Origin: OPU3-GD-OMZ sp964515235
Lineage (GTDB): Bacteria; Pseudomonadota; Gammaproteobacteria; Methylococcales; Methylomonadaceae
Length of the DNA stretch: 64,000 bases
Direction: 5' to 3'
NCBI GenBank assembly: GCA_964515235.1
Contig: CAZEVO010000001.1
Location: 42,403-106,402, forward strand
The notes below the pieces were generated by a model. It was not told the DNA's origin and did no database searches. It saw only the letters and a program-made list of their open reading frames with translations. Below are positions 17,257-26,221 of this stretch, piece after piece (positions within the stretch are counted from its first letter, which is position 1; each line of letters opens with the position of its first letter). The position numbers were made by a program, and so were the translations under genes.

Positions 17257-18234
17257 GTGATCCAATATATTTTTCGTCGTCTTTTGTATACGTTTCCACT
17301 ACTGTTAGGCGTTAATGTTTTAACGTTCTTTTTATTTTTTGTGGTTAATACGCCTGACGATATGGCAAGAATGCAATTAGGTCAGAAGCATGTTACCGAA
17401 TATGCTGTGAAAAAATGGAAGGTTGAGCATGGTTATGACTTGCCCTTATTTGTAAATCCAGAAGGGCGTTATCTCGATAAAATTACTGAGACGATTTTTT
17501 ATCAGAAATCCATTAAGTTATTTGTCTTTCAATTTGGTGTTTCTGATAGTGGCAGAGATATTGCCGCTGATATTAAACAACGAATGTGGCCAAGTCTAGC
17601 CGTTGCATTACCCTCTTTGTTGCTTGGGTTATTGGTCAATATTGTTGCTGCCCTTCTGATGGTTTTGTTTAGGTCTAGTTATGTCGAGTTTTGGGGGGTG
17701 GTAGCTTGCGTCGTGATTATGTCAATATCGGCCTTGTTTTATATTATTGGTGGGCAGTTCTTGTTTAGTAAACTGCTTAAATTAGTACCTATATCAGGAT
17801 TTAGCTCTGGTATGGATGGGCTCAAATTCTTGATCTTACCCGTTTTGATTAGTGTGATCTCGGGGTTGGGGTCGGGTGCACGGTGGTATCGTGCTTTATT
17901 TATTGAAGAGGTTGAAAAAGATTATGTGAAAACGGCCCGAGCAAAAGGCTTATCTGAAACACAGACATTATTCAGACATGTTCTAGGAAATGCAATGATT
18001 CCAATTTTAACAGGGGTTGTGGTTGTCCTACCATTATTGTTTATGGGAAGTTTAATTATGGAATCTTTTTTTAGTATTCCTGGATTGGGTAGTTATACCA
18101 TTGATGCGATTAATCGTCAGGATTTTGCAATTGTCAGGTCGATGGTTTTTTTAGGTTCGGTACTTTATGTTATTGGATTATTATTGACGGATCTCTGTTA
18201 TACCCTCGTTGACCCGCGCGTTAAACTATCCTAG
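17257..18234 (+). CDS. ABC importer permease, DppB/YejB type
   Basis: This 325-residue membrane protein is one of two permease subunits of the importer. It starts with the typical IFRRLLYTFPLLLGVNVLTF segment and has the ABC permease coupling motif in the EEVEKDYVKTARAKGLSETQ stretch, which contacts the ATPase. It ends with the family's VDPRVKLS tail. The GTG start at 17257 is preceded by AAGGA. It lies 34 bases after the binding protein and 10 bases before the second permease. Confidence 0.92.
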   Translation: MIQYIFRRLLYTFPLLLGVNVLTFFLFFVVNTPDDMARMQLGQKHVTEYAVKKWKVEHGYDLPLFVNPEGRYLDKITETIFYQKSIKLFVFQFGVSDSGRDIAADIKQRMWPSLAVALPSLLLGLLVNIVAALLMVLFRSSYVEFWGVVACVVIMSISALFYIIGGQFLFSKLLKLVPISGFSSGMDGLKFLILPVLISVISGLGSGARWYRALFIEEVEKDYVKTARAKGLSETQTLFRHVLGNAMIPILTGVVVVLPLLFMGSLIMESFFSIPGLGSYTIDAINRQDFAIVRSMVFLGSVLYVIGLLLTDLCYTLVDPRVKLS

Positions 18235-18244
18235 GTAATATGAA

Positions 18245-19591
18245 ATGATCATTTTATGGACTGATGCTCTCATTTATCTATTGTTAATTAGCTCAATTAG
18301 TCTCGGATTCCTTCTAAGAAATAATGAAAGTCTTAAGCGACCGTTTAATAAGATAGCGGCTAATAAGAGTGCCATGGTATCGATGGTAATTTTACTGTTC
18401 TTTTTGGCGGTCGGGCTGTTAGATTCTATTCATTTCAGGGAGGAAGGGCAGCAATCTTCTGACATTATTAGTGTGTTAGATTATTGTGTTAAGCCATTGT
18501 GGCAGCAGAATGAAAAAACCTATTCTGCTCCTTTCTCTGCTTATCTTTACAGTAAGGAATATATTACTTTAACGGCGGAGCATCAAGTCTGGACTTTTCC
18601 ACGCTTGCAATTTGGGGGTAGCCATTTAGCAAACCCCGAACTTGAAAAAACTTCTGATGTATTTATGAGATTAATGATTGGATTAAGTAAAGGGTTTTCT
18701 TTGTGTTTGGTGGGCTTAGGCATTTATTGGTTGTTTCGGGGTAAAAGTTTAGGATATAAATTGCATCAATATCGGCCCGGTTTTATTGGAACAACGATAA
18801 TTATTCTTATGATGGGTGGGGCTGGGTTAATGGAATTATCAACCCATTATCATGTACTCGGAACAGATAAGGTGGGTGAGGATGTTTTTTATCAAACTAT
18901 AAAAAGTGTTCGAACGGGGTTGGTTATTGGAACTTTAACAACGTTTATTATGTTACCGCTGGCTATTATTTTTGGGCTTTTGGCGGGTTTTTATCGAGGG
19001 TGGGTTGATGACTTAATTCAATATCTTTATACCACATTGAACTCTATACCCAGTGTGCTTCTGATTGCAGCATCAATATTAATGGTGCAAGTTTATATGG
19101 CAAATCATGCAGAATCGTTCACAAATCTTGAAAGTAGAGCTGATTTGCGATTGTTATTTTTATGTCTAATCCTGGGCGTTACCAGTTGGACAGGGCTTTG
19201 TCGAATGTTGCGTGCGGAGACGTTAAAATTACGAGAAATGGGCTATATTCAGGCCGCAACCGTATTAGGTGTTAAGCCTTTTGGTATTATCGCTCAGCAT
19301 ATTCTTCCAAACGTAATGCATATAATCTTGATTTCTGTGGTTCTTGATTTTAGTGCCTTAGTTTTGGCAGAGGCGGTATTGTCTTATATTAATATTGGCG
19401 TGGATCCCAGTACCTATAGTTGGGGCAATATGATCAATGGTGCGCGTTTGGAAATGGCAAGAGAGCCTGTGGTATGGTGGCCCTTGATTGCAGCTTTTAT
19501 ATTTATGTTTGTTTTGGTCTTGACGGCAAATTTGTTTGCGGATGCTGTTAGGGATGCATTTGACCCGAGGCGTAGTCAAAATGGCCAATAG
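18245..19591 (+). CDS. ABC importer permease, DppC/YejE type, enlarged
   Basis: This 448-residue permease is the partner of the preceding subunit. The conserved core is in the C-terminal half: LGTDKVGEDVF before the transmembrane bundle, the coupling loop LRAETLKLREMGYIQAATVL, and the closing DAVRDAFDPR. The N-terminal part is about 100-150 residues longer than in common DppC/YejE proteins. It holds additional hydrophobic segments and a soluble stretch containing HFREEGQQSSD and HLANPELEKTSD. A large loop before the core is known in YejE-like permeases, though this one seems large. The end overlaps the ATPase gene. Confidence 0.9.
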   Translation: MIILWTDALIYLLLISSISLGFLLRNNESLKRPFNKIAANKSAMVSMVILLFFLAVGLLDSIHFREEGQQSSDIISVLDYCVKPLWQQNEKTYSAPFSAYLYSKEYITLTAEHQVWTFPRLQFGGSHLANPELEKTSDVFMRLMIGLSKGFSLCLVGLGIYWLFRGKSLGYKLHQYRPGFIGTTIIILMMGGAGLMELSTHYHVLGTDKVGEDVFYQTIKSVRTGLVIGTLTTFIMLPLAIIFGLLAGFYRGWVDDLIQYLYTTLNSIPSVLLIAASILMVQVYMANHAESFTNLESRADLRLLFLCLILGVTSWTGLCRMLRAETLKLREMGYIQAATVLGVKPFGIIAQHILPNVMHIILISVVLDFSALVLAEAVLSYINIGVDPSTYSWGNMINGARLEMAREPVVWWPLIAAFIFMFVLVLTANLFADAVRDAFDPRRSQNGQ

Positions 19592-21194
19592 TGTTTTATC
19601 TGTTAAAGGATTGTCTGTTCAGTTTCAGACAGAAAATGAAACAGTTAAGGCAGTGGACAATATTAGTTTTGATATTTTTGAGGCTGAGACTTTTGGTTTG
19701 GTTGGCGAATCTGGTTCTGGAAAGTCAGTTTCAGCATTGGCAGTGCTTCGGTTGTTACCGCATAGTGCAAAAATGAATGGGGAGTACTTATATTTTAAGG
19801 ATCAGGATTTATTGACCTTAACGGAAATGGGAATGTGTGAAATCAGAGGGCGAAGGATTGCTATGATTTTCCAAGACCCTATGGTTGCCTTGAATCCAGT
19901 TAAGAGTATTGGTTTTCAGATTGCGGAAGTGATTAAGCTACATTTTACAGTATCGTCTTTCGAAATTCAGGATCGTGTAGTGGAATTGTTGCGCCAAGTT
20001 GAGATACCGTCACCGGAGAGTCGTATGAATGATTTTCCACATCAGTTTTCAGGTGGGCAGTTGCAACGCATTATGATTGCAGTGGCATTAGCTGGAGAAC
20101 CTGATTTATTGATTGCAGATGAGCCGACAACTGCTTTGGATGTCACCATACAGGCGCAAATTTTAATATTGCTGAAGGCGATTCAGGCGCGGATTGGAAT
20201 GAGTTTATGGTTAATCAGTCATGATCTCGCATTGGTATCAACAGTGGTTGACCGAGTGGCTGTCATGCAAAGAGGTCATATTGTTGAGGTCGCACCTACT
20301 AAGCAATTATTTAAGGACCCTAAGCACACCTATACACAAACATTATTAGCAGCTTTACCATCTTTTAATAGTTGTAAGACAAAAGCAGTTTTAACGAGAA
20401 ATAATTTACTAGAGCTGGTCAATGTTAGAATTTCTTATCCAATCCGGAAAGGCATTTTTAATCGCGTAGTAAGTCATATGCAGGCTGTTGATGGTGTCAG
20501 TTTTAGTATTCAAGAAGGTCAAACTTTAGCGCTTGTTGGAGAGTCTGGCTGTGGTAAAACCACGCTAGCGAAAGGGTTGTTAAATTTGATTGCAGAAGTA
20601 GAGGGCCAAGTTTTATGGGCAGGTAAAAAGATTAACGGCTTACAAGGTGAGTCATTGCGGTTAATGCGGTCAAAGATACAAATTATTTTTCAGGATCCTT
20701 TTTTATCAATGAATCCTCGAATGTTAGTGGGACAAATTATTGATGAGGGAATGCGGTCACTGCATTCGCAACTTTCTTTTGCAGATCGTCAATCTAAGGT
20801 CGCTGAATTATTGCAGCAGGTTGGCTTACCTGCTGAATGTGCAATGCGTTACCCACATGAATTTTCAGGGGGGCAAAGACAAAGAATATGTATTGCTAGA
20901 GCCTTGGCTGTTCAGCCTAAACTTATTATTTGTGATGAACCCACTAGCGCATTAGATGTTTCAGTACAAGAGAAGATTATTGAATTGTTAAAGTCGTTGC
21001 AGCGTCAGTATGGCATTAGTTATCTGTTTATTACCCATGACCTTGCCGTTGTCGCAGAAATAGCTGATGAACTCGCTGTAATGTATAAAGGGAAGATAGT
21101 AGAGTCTGGGCCAGTCTATCAAGTTTTGAATTATCCTCAGCAGCCTTATACTCAACGATTATTGAATGCTGTTCCTAAGATTAATTTCGATTAA
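19581..21194 (+). CDS. Fused double ABC ATPase of an oligopeptide-type importer (YejF/GsiA-like)
   Basis: This 537-residue protein fuses the two ATPases that are often separate (DppD plus DppF). Each half has a full set of motifs: Walker A GESGSGKS near residue 41 and GESGCGKT near 325; signature FSGGQLQRI and FSGGQRQRI; Walker B LLIADEPT and LIICDEPT. The OppC/D-type extension after each half (PKHTYTQTLLAALPS; PQQPYTQRLLNAVPK) supports peptide-family import. I chose the ATG at 19581 because MANSVLSVKGL begins the family sequence; it overlaps the permease end by 11 bases. Both ATP sites appear competent. Its stop codon shares bases with the convergent mltD stop. Confidence 0.94.
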   Translation: MANSVLSVKGLSVQFQTENETVKAVDNISFDIFEAETFGLVGESGSGKSVSALAVLRLLPHSAKMNGEYLYFKDQDLLTLTEMGMCEIRGRRIAMIFQDPMVALNPVKSIGFQIAEVIKLHFTVSSFEIQDRVVELLRQVEIPSPESRMNDFPHQFSGGQLQRIMIAVALAGEPDLLIADEPTTALDVTIQAQILILLKAIQARIGMSLWLISHDLALVSTVVDRVAVMQRGHIVEVAPTKQLFKDPKHTYTQTLLAALPSFNSCKTKAVLTRNNLLELVNVRISYPIRKGIFNRVVSHMQAVDGVSFSIQEGQTLALVGESGCGKTTLAKGLLNLIAEVEGQVLWAGKKINGLQGESLRLMRSKIQIIFQDPFLSMNPRMLVGQIIDEGMRSLHSQLSFADRQSKVAELLQQVGLPAECAMRYPHEFSGGQRQRICIARALAVQPKLIICDEPTSALDVSVQEKIIELLKSLQRQYGISYLFITHDLAVVAEIADELAVMYKGKIVESGPVYQVLNYPQQPYTQRLLNAVPKINFD

Positions 21195-22735
21195 CCTGAG
21201 GGTTGGGTGATGTTGATAAGAAGTTTTAGCTTTTGACCTGGTTGAATATAACGGCCTATTTTATTCCATTTTCTAAGGTTGTGAATTGAAACGTTGAATT
21301 TCTTAGAAATACGCGATAAAGAATCACCTTGGCGGATCGTGTAATAAATCTTTTGTAGTGCCTTGCTAATGGATGAATGTCCGGGAAGACTAGTCCTGTT
21401 TTTTTGAGGGATTTTAAGTTTTTGACCTGGTTGTAGATAAGCATCTAATTTGAGATGGTTCAGTTTGGCAATCTTAGTTGAGTATGTTGAGAATTTCTTG
21501 GCAATTAACCATAAGTTATCATTCTTTTTAATAGTATAGGTAATAGGCTTCTCAACCGTATTTGGGTTTTTAATAGGGTTTATTGTTGTTAGGTAATGTT
21601 TGTATTGGCTGTTTGAGCCACCCGAAGGAATGAGAAGAAACTTCCCTGTTCTGATAAGTGTGCTAGAAAGGCGATTAACTTCTCTAATTGCCTTAACGGT
21701 GGTGTGATATTTGAGTGCGATACTACCTAAATTTTCGCCGAATTTTATTTTATGGCGTTGCCAAGTGACCCATTCCTCGGCGGGTAGCTTGCGTAGGTTT
21801 TCTTTAAATAATGCTGTTTTTGTAATTGGTAATAGGAGGTGGTGTGGACCATCTGGGGGAGTGCACCAGCGGTTCAGGCCAGCATTGAGTTGAAGGAGTT
21901 CTTTTAACGGGATTTGTGCAATTTCGGCCGCTTTTTTGAGATCTAATTGTGAATTAATATGAACTAAATCGAGATATGGTTCATTTTTGACGGGGGGTTG
22001 AGGTAAATTATAATGTTTTGCATTTCTTAAAATTTTTGCAAGTGCCAGCAATCTTGGAACATAACTGCGTGTTTCTTGAGGTAGTGGCAGGGACCAGTAG
22101 CTTACTGAGCGATGTTTTTTTTTGTTTTTTTTGATTGCCTTCCGAACATTCCCCTTTCCAGCATTATAAGATGCCAGTGTTAATAACCAATTGCCATCGA
22201 ATTCCTTATTCAGTTTCTTTAGGTAGCGTGTTGCAGCTTGCGTTGAAGTATAAACATCTCTGCGACCGTCATACCACCAGTTTTGCTTTAGGCCGAACAT
22301 GCGGCCTGTAGATGGAATAAATTGCCAAAGGCCAGCTGCTTTCCCTGAGGAGTAGGCATTGGGTTGAAAACCACTTTCGACTATAGGTAAAAATGCTAAT
22401 TCACCAGGGAGTCCTTGCTTTTCTGTTGCTTCGGCAATCAGGTAAAGATAGGGTTCAGCGCGTTTTTGGATGATTTCAAGAAATTTAGGGTTTTTTAAAT
22501 AGCGCTCCATTTCTCGGGTAATTTTAGGATGATGAATCTCTTGTAGTTGGTAGTGATTAAAGATTCGTTGCCAAATATTATTTTGAGGTTTGGCCGTCGG
22601 AGGGGGTAAAGTGGTAACCAGATGCTGCTGCGTGTTTTTTTTAATTGTAAGTGTGTTATCTTGACTGAGGATAAGCTTATTTTGTATGGCGCATCCACTT
22701 AGAAGAATATTAATCAAGATAAAAAAATATTTCAT
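21191..22735 (-). CDS. mltD: Membrane-bound lytic murein transglycosylase D with three LysM domains
   Basis: This 514-residue lipoprotein (lipobox LLSGC, residues ~11-15) cleaves peptidoglycan at the N-acetylmuramyl-glucosaminyl bond. The transglycosylase domain (about 95-260) has the catalytic glutamate in PIVESGFQPNAYS and the AAGLWQFIPSTGRMFGL motif. Three LysM peptidoglycan-binding modules follow (around residues 330-375, 395-440 and 465-510), each with the hydrophobic start and an asparagine-containing NRLS, NHLK or NKIG core. Length and layout match MltD. It is divergent from the YafS-like gene; gloB, which sits here in E. coli, is missing. Confidence 0.94.
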   Translation of the reverse strand: MKYFFILINILLSGCAIQNKLILSQDNTLTIKKNTQQHLVTTLPPPTAKPQNNIWQRIFNHYQLQEIHHPKITREMERYLKNPKFLEIIQKRAEPYLYLIAEATEKQGLPGELAFLPIVESGFQPNAYSSGKAAGLWQFIPSTGRMFGLKQNWWYDGRRDVYTSTQAATRYLKKLNKEFDGNWLLTLASYNAGKGNVRKAIKKNKKKHRSVSYWSLPLPQETRSYVPRLLALAKILRNAKHYNLPQPPVKNEPYLDLVHINSQLDLKKAAEIAQIPLKELLQLNAGLNRWCTPPDGPHHLLLPITKTALFKENLRKLPAEEWVTWQRHKIKFGENLGSIALKYHTTVKAIREVNRLSSTLIRTGKFLLIPSGGSNSQYKHYLTTINPIKNPNTVEKPITYTIKKNDNLWLIAKKFSTYSTKIAKLNHLKLDAYLQPGQKLKIPQKNRTSLPGHSSISKALQKIYYTIRQGDSLSRISKKFNVSIHNLRKWNKIGRYIQPGQKLKLLINITQPSG

Positions 22736-22820
22736 TAATTTAGTTAATAAAGCAATATAATGCAGTCAAATAGCTATCTATTTTAACTCATTTATAAATT
22801 GATTTTTATTTAATAATCTT

Positions 22821-23489
22821 GTGACTAGACAACTTCTTAATCAGTGGTTTGAAACGCCACGTGGAAGGGTATTACGGCATAATGAAGCCTTTTTTTTAAG
22901 GCGTAGTCTTTCGGTTAGCAGTCTGCAGCAGGTACTACAAATAGGTTTTCTAGGTTGGGAAAAAGATTTTTTTTGTAGTTCGATTATTTTTGATACACCT
23001 TTGAAATGCTCTACAATATGTCCTTATGTTGTCGGTCAGGCTAGTTTTTTGCCTTTTGAAACAGAGTCTATTGATTTGATTTTGCTACCTCATTTTTTAG
23101 AGTTTACGAATGATTTTCTATCTGTTATTGATGAGATTAATAGGGTCTTAAAACCTGAGGGAGAGGTGATTGTTATCAGTTTTAATCCTTGGAGTTGGTT
23201 TGCCTTTGATTATGCTTTGGCTAAGACACTGAATAAAATACGACCGCCAAATCGAGCGTTAAGTCGATCGCAATTTATTAATAAGTTGATATCACTTAAT
23301 TACGACATAGAGGTCGTCGCAGGTTTTGATTGTCGGCAGCATTATCAAAAACCTCAAGATTATCGTTTAAGAGCAGAGTCTTACTTCGTAATGGCTTACG
23401 CATTAAGAGGCATTAAACGATGTAATAATTTTATTAAATTAGCAGATTTAGATAGTCAACATAAGACTCCTGTTTTAAAACCAATTTAA
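22821..23489 (+). CDS. SAM-dependent methyltransferase, YafS-like
   Basis: This 222-residue class I methyltransferase-like protein has the methyltransferase_11 pattern: GQASFLPFETESIDLILLPHFLEF in the middle and INRVLKPEGEVIVISFNPWSWF after it. The glycine-rich motif I is weak (LQIGFLGWEKDF), as in the YafS family. The GTG start at 22821 begins TRQLLNQWFETPRGR, which matches the usual family start. Context is conserved: mltD and yafS sit beside rnhA and dnaQ in gammaproteobacteria. The substrate is not known. Confidence 0.8.
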   Translation: MTRQLLNQWFETPRGRVLRHNEAFFLRRSLSVSSLQQVLQIGFLGWEKDFFCSSIIFDTPLKCSTICPYVVGQASFLPFETESIDLILLPHFLEFTNDFLSVIDEINRVLKPEGEVIVISFNPWSWFAFDYALAKTLNKIRPPNRALSRSQFINKLISLNYDIEVVAGFDCRQHYQKPQDYRLRAESYFVMAYALRGIKRCNNFIKLADLDSQHKTPVLKPI

Positions 23490-23531
23490 TAATTAGAGAT
23501 CTTCACAATTAATAGTAATGGTGTATTTTTA

Positions 23532-23978
23532 ATGCATGACAAAATGACAATGGTTGAAATTTATACAGATGGTGCTTGCCGTGGCAACCCGGGGCCTGGT
23601 GGCTGGGGTGTTGTTCTAAAGTATCAAGGACATACTAAAGAACTCTTTGGCGGTGAGGTTGCTACAACTAATAATCGTATGGAATTAATGGCAGCGATTA
23701 TGGCGCTTGAGAGTTTAACGTCTTCCTGCAAGGTCGATTTAAATATTGACTCACAGTATGTTTTAAAAGGGATTACCGAGTGGATAGTTAATTGGAAGAA
23801 GCGGAATTGGCGAACAGCAGCAAAAAAACCGGTCAAGAATGAAGATTTATGGAGACGGTTAGATCAGGCGATGACCCGGCATGATATCAATTGGATTTGG
23901 GTGAAAGGTCACTCCGGTAATGAGGGTAATGAACATGCTGATCGTTTAGCCAATCAGGGTGTGGATTCAATCGGGTGA
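23532..23978 (+). CDS. rnhA: Ribonuclease HI
   Basis: This 148-residue enzyme degrades the RNA strand of RNA-DNA hybrids in replication and R-loop removal. All four catalytic carboxylates are visible: YTDGAC (Asp), NRMELMA (Glu), NIDSQYV (Asp) and EHADRLA (Asp), with the conserved GNPGPGGWG loop after the first. The basic handle WKKRNWR is present. The first methionines (MHDKM) add a few residues to the common start, and the ATG at 23544 is an alternative. It is followed after seven bases by dnaQ, the usual pairing. Confidence 0.97.
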   Translation: MHDKMTMVEIYTDGACRGNPGPGGWGVVLKYQGHTKELFGGEVATTNNRMELMAAIMALESLTSSCKVDLNIDSQYVLKGITEWIVNWKKRNWRTAAKKPVKNEDLWRRLDQAMTRHDINWIWVKGHSGNEGNEHADRLANQGVDSIG

Positions 23979-23985
23979 TTAGTTT

Positions 23986-24702
23986 ATGAGGCAGGTTGTT
24001 CTAGATACTGAAACTACAGGCTTATCACCTGCAGAAGGCCATAGAATCATTGAAATAGGGTGTGTTGAGTTGCTTGATAGGCGTTTGACAGGTCGTCATT
24101 TCCAGGTTTATTTGAACCCTGATCGAGTGATTGATCAGGGCGCTATCGACGTGCATGGAATCACCAATGAGTTTCTTCAGGATAAGCAACGGTTTGAAGA
24201 TATTGCAGATGAGTTTATCGATTTCGTACGTGGTTCTGAATTGGTCATTCATAATGCGCCATTTGATACTGGTTTTTTAGAATCAGAATTAGCTCGAATG
24301 GACTATTCTCATGGTGCATTAGAGACGCATTGCACCGTACTAGATACGTTGGTTTTTGCTAGAAAAAAACACCCTGGACAACGGAATAGTTTGGATGCTT
24401 TGTGCAAACGTTATGCGATTAATAACAGCCATCGTACGCTTCATGGGGCCTTATTAGATGCAGAAATCCTGGCCGATGTTTATTTAATGATGACAGGGGG
24501 GCAATCTTCATTATGGGATGAAGACGATAACTATAGTGAAGCCGGGGTAGTCTCACAGATAAATCAGATAATGGGAGATAGGGCGCCGTTACCAGTTATT
24601 CTTTGTACGGTAAATGAATTGCTGGAACATGAGGCTCGGTTACAAGCGATTGACTCTGAAAGTGAAGGTTCTTGCTTGTGGTTGAAAGCTAACATGCACT
24701 AG
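23986..24702 (+). CDS. dnaQ: DNA polymerase III epsilon subunit (3'-5' proofreading exonuclease)
   Basis: This 238-residue protein is the proofreading subunit of the replicative polymerase core. The DEDDh exonuclease motifs are complete: LDTETTGL (Exo I), HNAPFDTGFLESEL (Exo II) and HGALLDAEILADVY (Exo III, with the catalytic histidine). The C-terminal tail after residue ~185 is the part that normally contacts the polymerase alpha subunit. It sits directly downstream of rnhA on the same strand, as in other gammaproteobacteria. Confidence 0.97.
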   Translation: MRQVVLDTETTGLSPAEGHRIIEIGCVELLDRRLTGRHFQVYLNPDRVIDQGAIDVHGITNEFLQDKQRFEDIADEFIDFVRGSELVIHNAPFDTGFLESELARMDYSHGALETHCTVLDTLVFARKKHPGQRNSLDALCKRYAINNSHRTLHGALLDAEILADVYLMMTGGQSSLWDEDDNYSEAGVVSQINQIMGDRAPLPVILCTVNELLEHEARLQAIDSESEGSCLWLKANMH

Positions 24703-24711
24703 TACTACATT

Positions 24712-24750
24712 CTACCCCTTACTTTATTTTCTGAAAAAAGCAGGGGGTAG
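24712..24750. terminator. Stem-loop between convergent dnaQ and pyk
   Basis: CTACCCCTTACTT (24712-24724) pairs with AAGCAGGGGGTAG (24738-24750) with one mismatch and one wobble pair. It lies between two convergent stop codons, where a bidirectional terminator is expected, but no clear T-run follows on either strand. Confidence 0.4.
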
Positions 24751-24769
24751 ATGTGAGTACAGTATCGAG

Positions 24770-26200
24770 TTATCTTACTTTAACAATTTGGAGGGTATTG
24801 GTGCCACCTTCTACGCGATGAAAGTCGCCATGCGTAATAATGATATTATCACCGTCACAAACTTGATGGCGATTTTTCATGATGTCAAAAATTGCTTGGT
24901 ATCGTGTTTCCTGATCCGCTGAGTTTTCTTCAAATAGAAAAGGAAAAACGCCGCGATATAAGGTTACTTTGCTGGCAGTTTTAGCTTCGTGTGTAAAAGC
25001 AAAAATTGGTATCCCTGAGCTAATCCGAGACATCCACAACGGTGTTGATCCAGTGCAGGTTAGTGAAACAATTGCTTTACAGTTTGCATGGTTTGCTAAA
25101 TACATAGCCGACATCGCTATGGCTTCGTCAGATCTGTCAAATTGCGATTCAACGCGATGATTTGAAAGTCTAACATTCGGTTGTTTTTCAGTTTCAAGAC
25201 AGACGCGATCCATTGCTTCAATGGCTTTAATAGGGTATTTACCCGCGGCAGTTTCTGCTGAAAGCATAATGACATCCGTACCATCGACGACAGCATTTGC
25301 AACGTCAAAGACCTCAGCACGTGTTGGAATCGGGTTAATGATCATTGATTCCATCATTTGTGTCGCTGTAATCGCAACCTTATCTAATGCCCGCGCTCTT
25401 TTAATCAGGTCTTTTTGAACCGGCGGTAAATTAGCATCACCAATTTCAACGCCTAAATCTCCACGGGCAACCATAATGGCATCTGAAGCCATGATAATGT
25501 CATCAATGACATCTAGTGCTTCAGCACGCTCAATTTTTGCAACAATCCCTGCATTAGAGCCGGCACGATTTAAAAGCATTCTAGCTTCATGGATATCATC
25601 AGCCGTGCGTGGGAAAGAGACCGCGACATAATCAGCATCAATTTTGGCTGCAGTCAAAATATCTGCTTTATCTTTGTCAGTTAGTGCTGCTGCAGATAAA
25701 CCACCGCCTTGTAAATTAATTCCTTTATTGTTAGATAAGTCGCCGCCGACAATAACTGTGCAATTAACACGCATATTGTTGACGTTGATTACATCCATGA
25801 CTACGCGGCCATCATCTAAAAGTAGACGATCCCCAGGGTTGACATCGCGCGCTAAAGGTTCATAAGAAATACCGACTTGTGTTTCATCGCCGGCATTACT
25901 GTCAAGGTTGATGTCTAAAGAAAACGTCTGGCCTTCTTCAAGAATAACTTTGTTATTCTTGAAGCGTTCAATACGAATTTTAGGACCTTGTAGGTCTACA
26001 AGAATACCAACATGTCGGCCAGTCTGTGTACTGATATTACGTACGGCATTAGCGCGTTGAACTTGTGTTTCACCATCGCCGTGAGAGAAGTTAAGTCGTA
26101 CAACATCGAGTCCGGCTTCAAACAGACCTTCAAGCACTCCGGGTGCGTCAGTAGCAGGACCTAAGGTGGCCAGTATTTTGGTGCGTCTAAGATTTTTCAT
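24770..26200 (-). CDS. pyk: Pyruvate kinase
   Basis: This 476-residue glycolytic enzyme turns phosphoenolpyruvate and ADP into pyruvate and ATP. The N-terminal RRTKILATLGPATDAPG, the active-site region VVRLNFSHG, the catalytic lysine region VAKIERAEAL and the MVARGDLGVEIG metal-binding motif are all intact. The KAIVSLTCTGSTP segment belongs to the C-terminal domain. Length fits the PykA (type II) group. It lies 21 bases downstream of gap on the same strand, so the two form a lower-glycolysis operon driven by the promoter in front of gap. Confidence 0.96.
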   Translation of the reverse strand: MKNLRRTKILATLGPATDAPGVLEGLFEAGLDVVRLNFSHGDGETQVQRANAVRNISTQTGRHVGILVDLQGPKIRIERFKNNKVILEEGQTFSLDINLDSNAGDETQVGISYEPLARDVNPGDRLLLDDGRVVMDVINVNNMRVNCTVIVGGDLSNNKGINLQGGGLSAAALTDKDKADILTAAKIDADYVAVSFPRTADDIHEARMLLNRAGSNAGIVAKIERAEALDVIDDIIMASDAIMVARGDLGVEIGDANLPPVQKDLIKRARALDKVAITATQMMESMIINPIPTRAEVFDVANAVVDGTDVIMLSAETAAGKYPIKAIEAMDRVCLETEKQPNVRLSNHRVESQFDRSDEAIAMSAMYLANHANCKAIVSLTCTGSTPLWMSRISSGIPIFAFTHEAKTASKVTLYRGVFPFLFEENSADQETRYQAIFDIMKNRHQVCDGDNIIITHGDFHRVEGGTNTLQIVKVR

Positions 26201-26221
26201 GAACTAAGGACCTAAGTAAAA

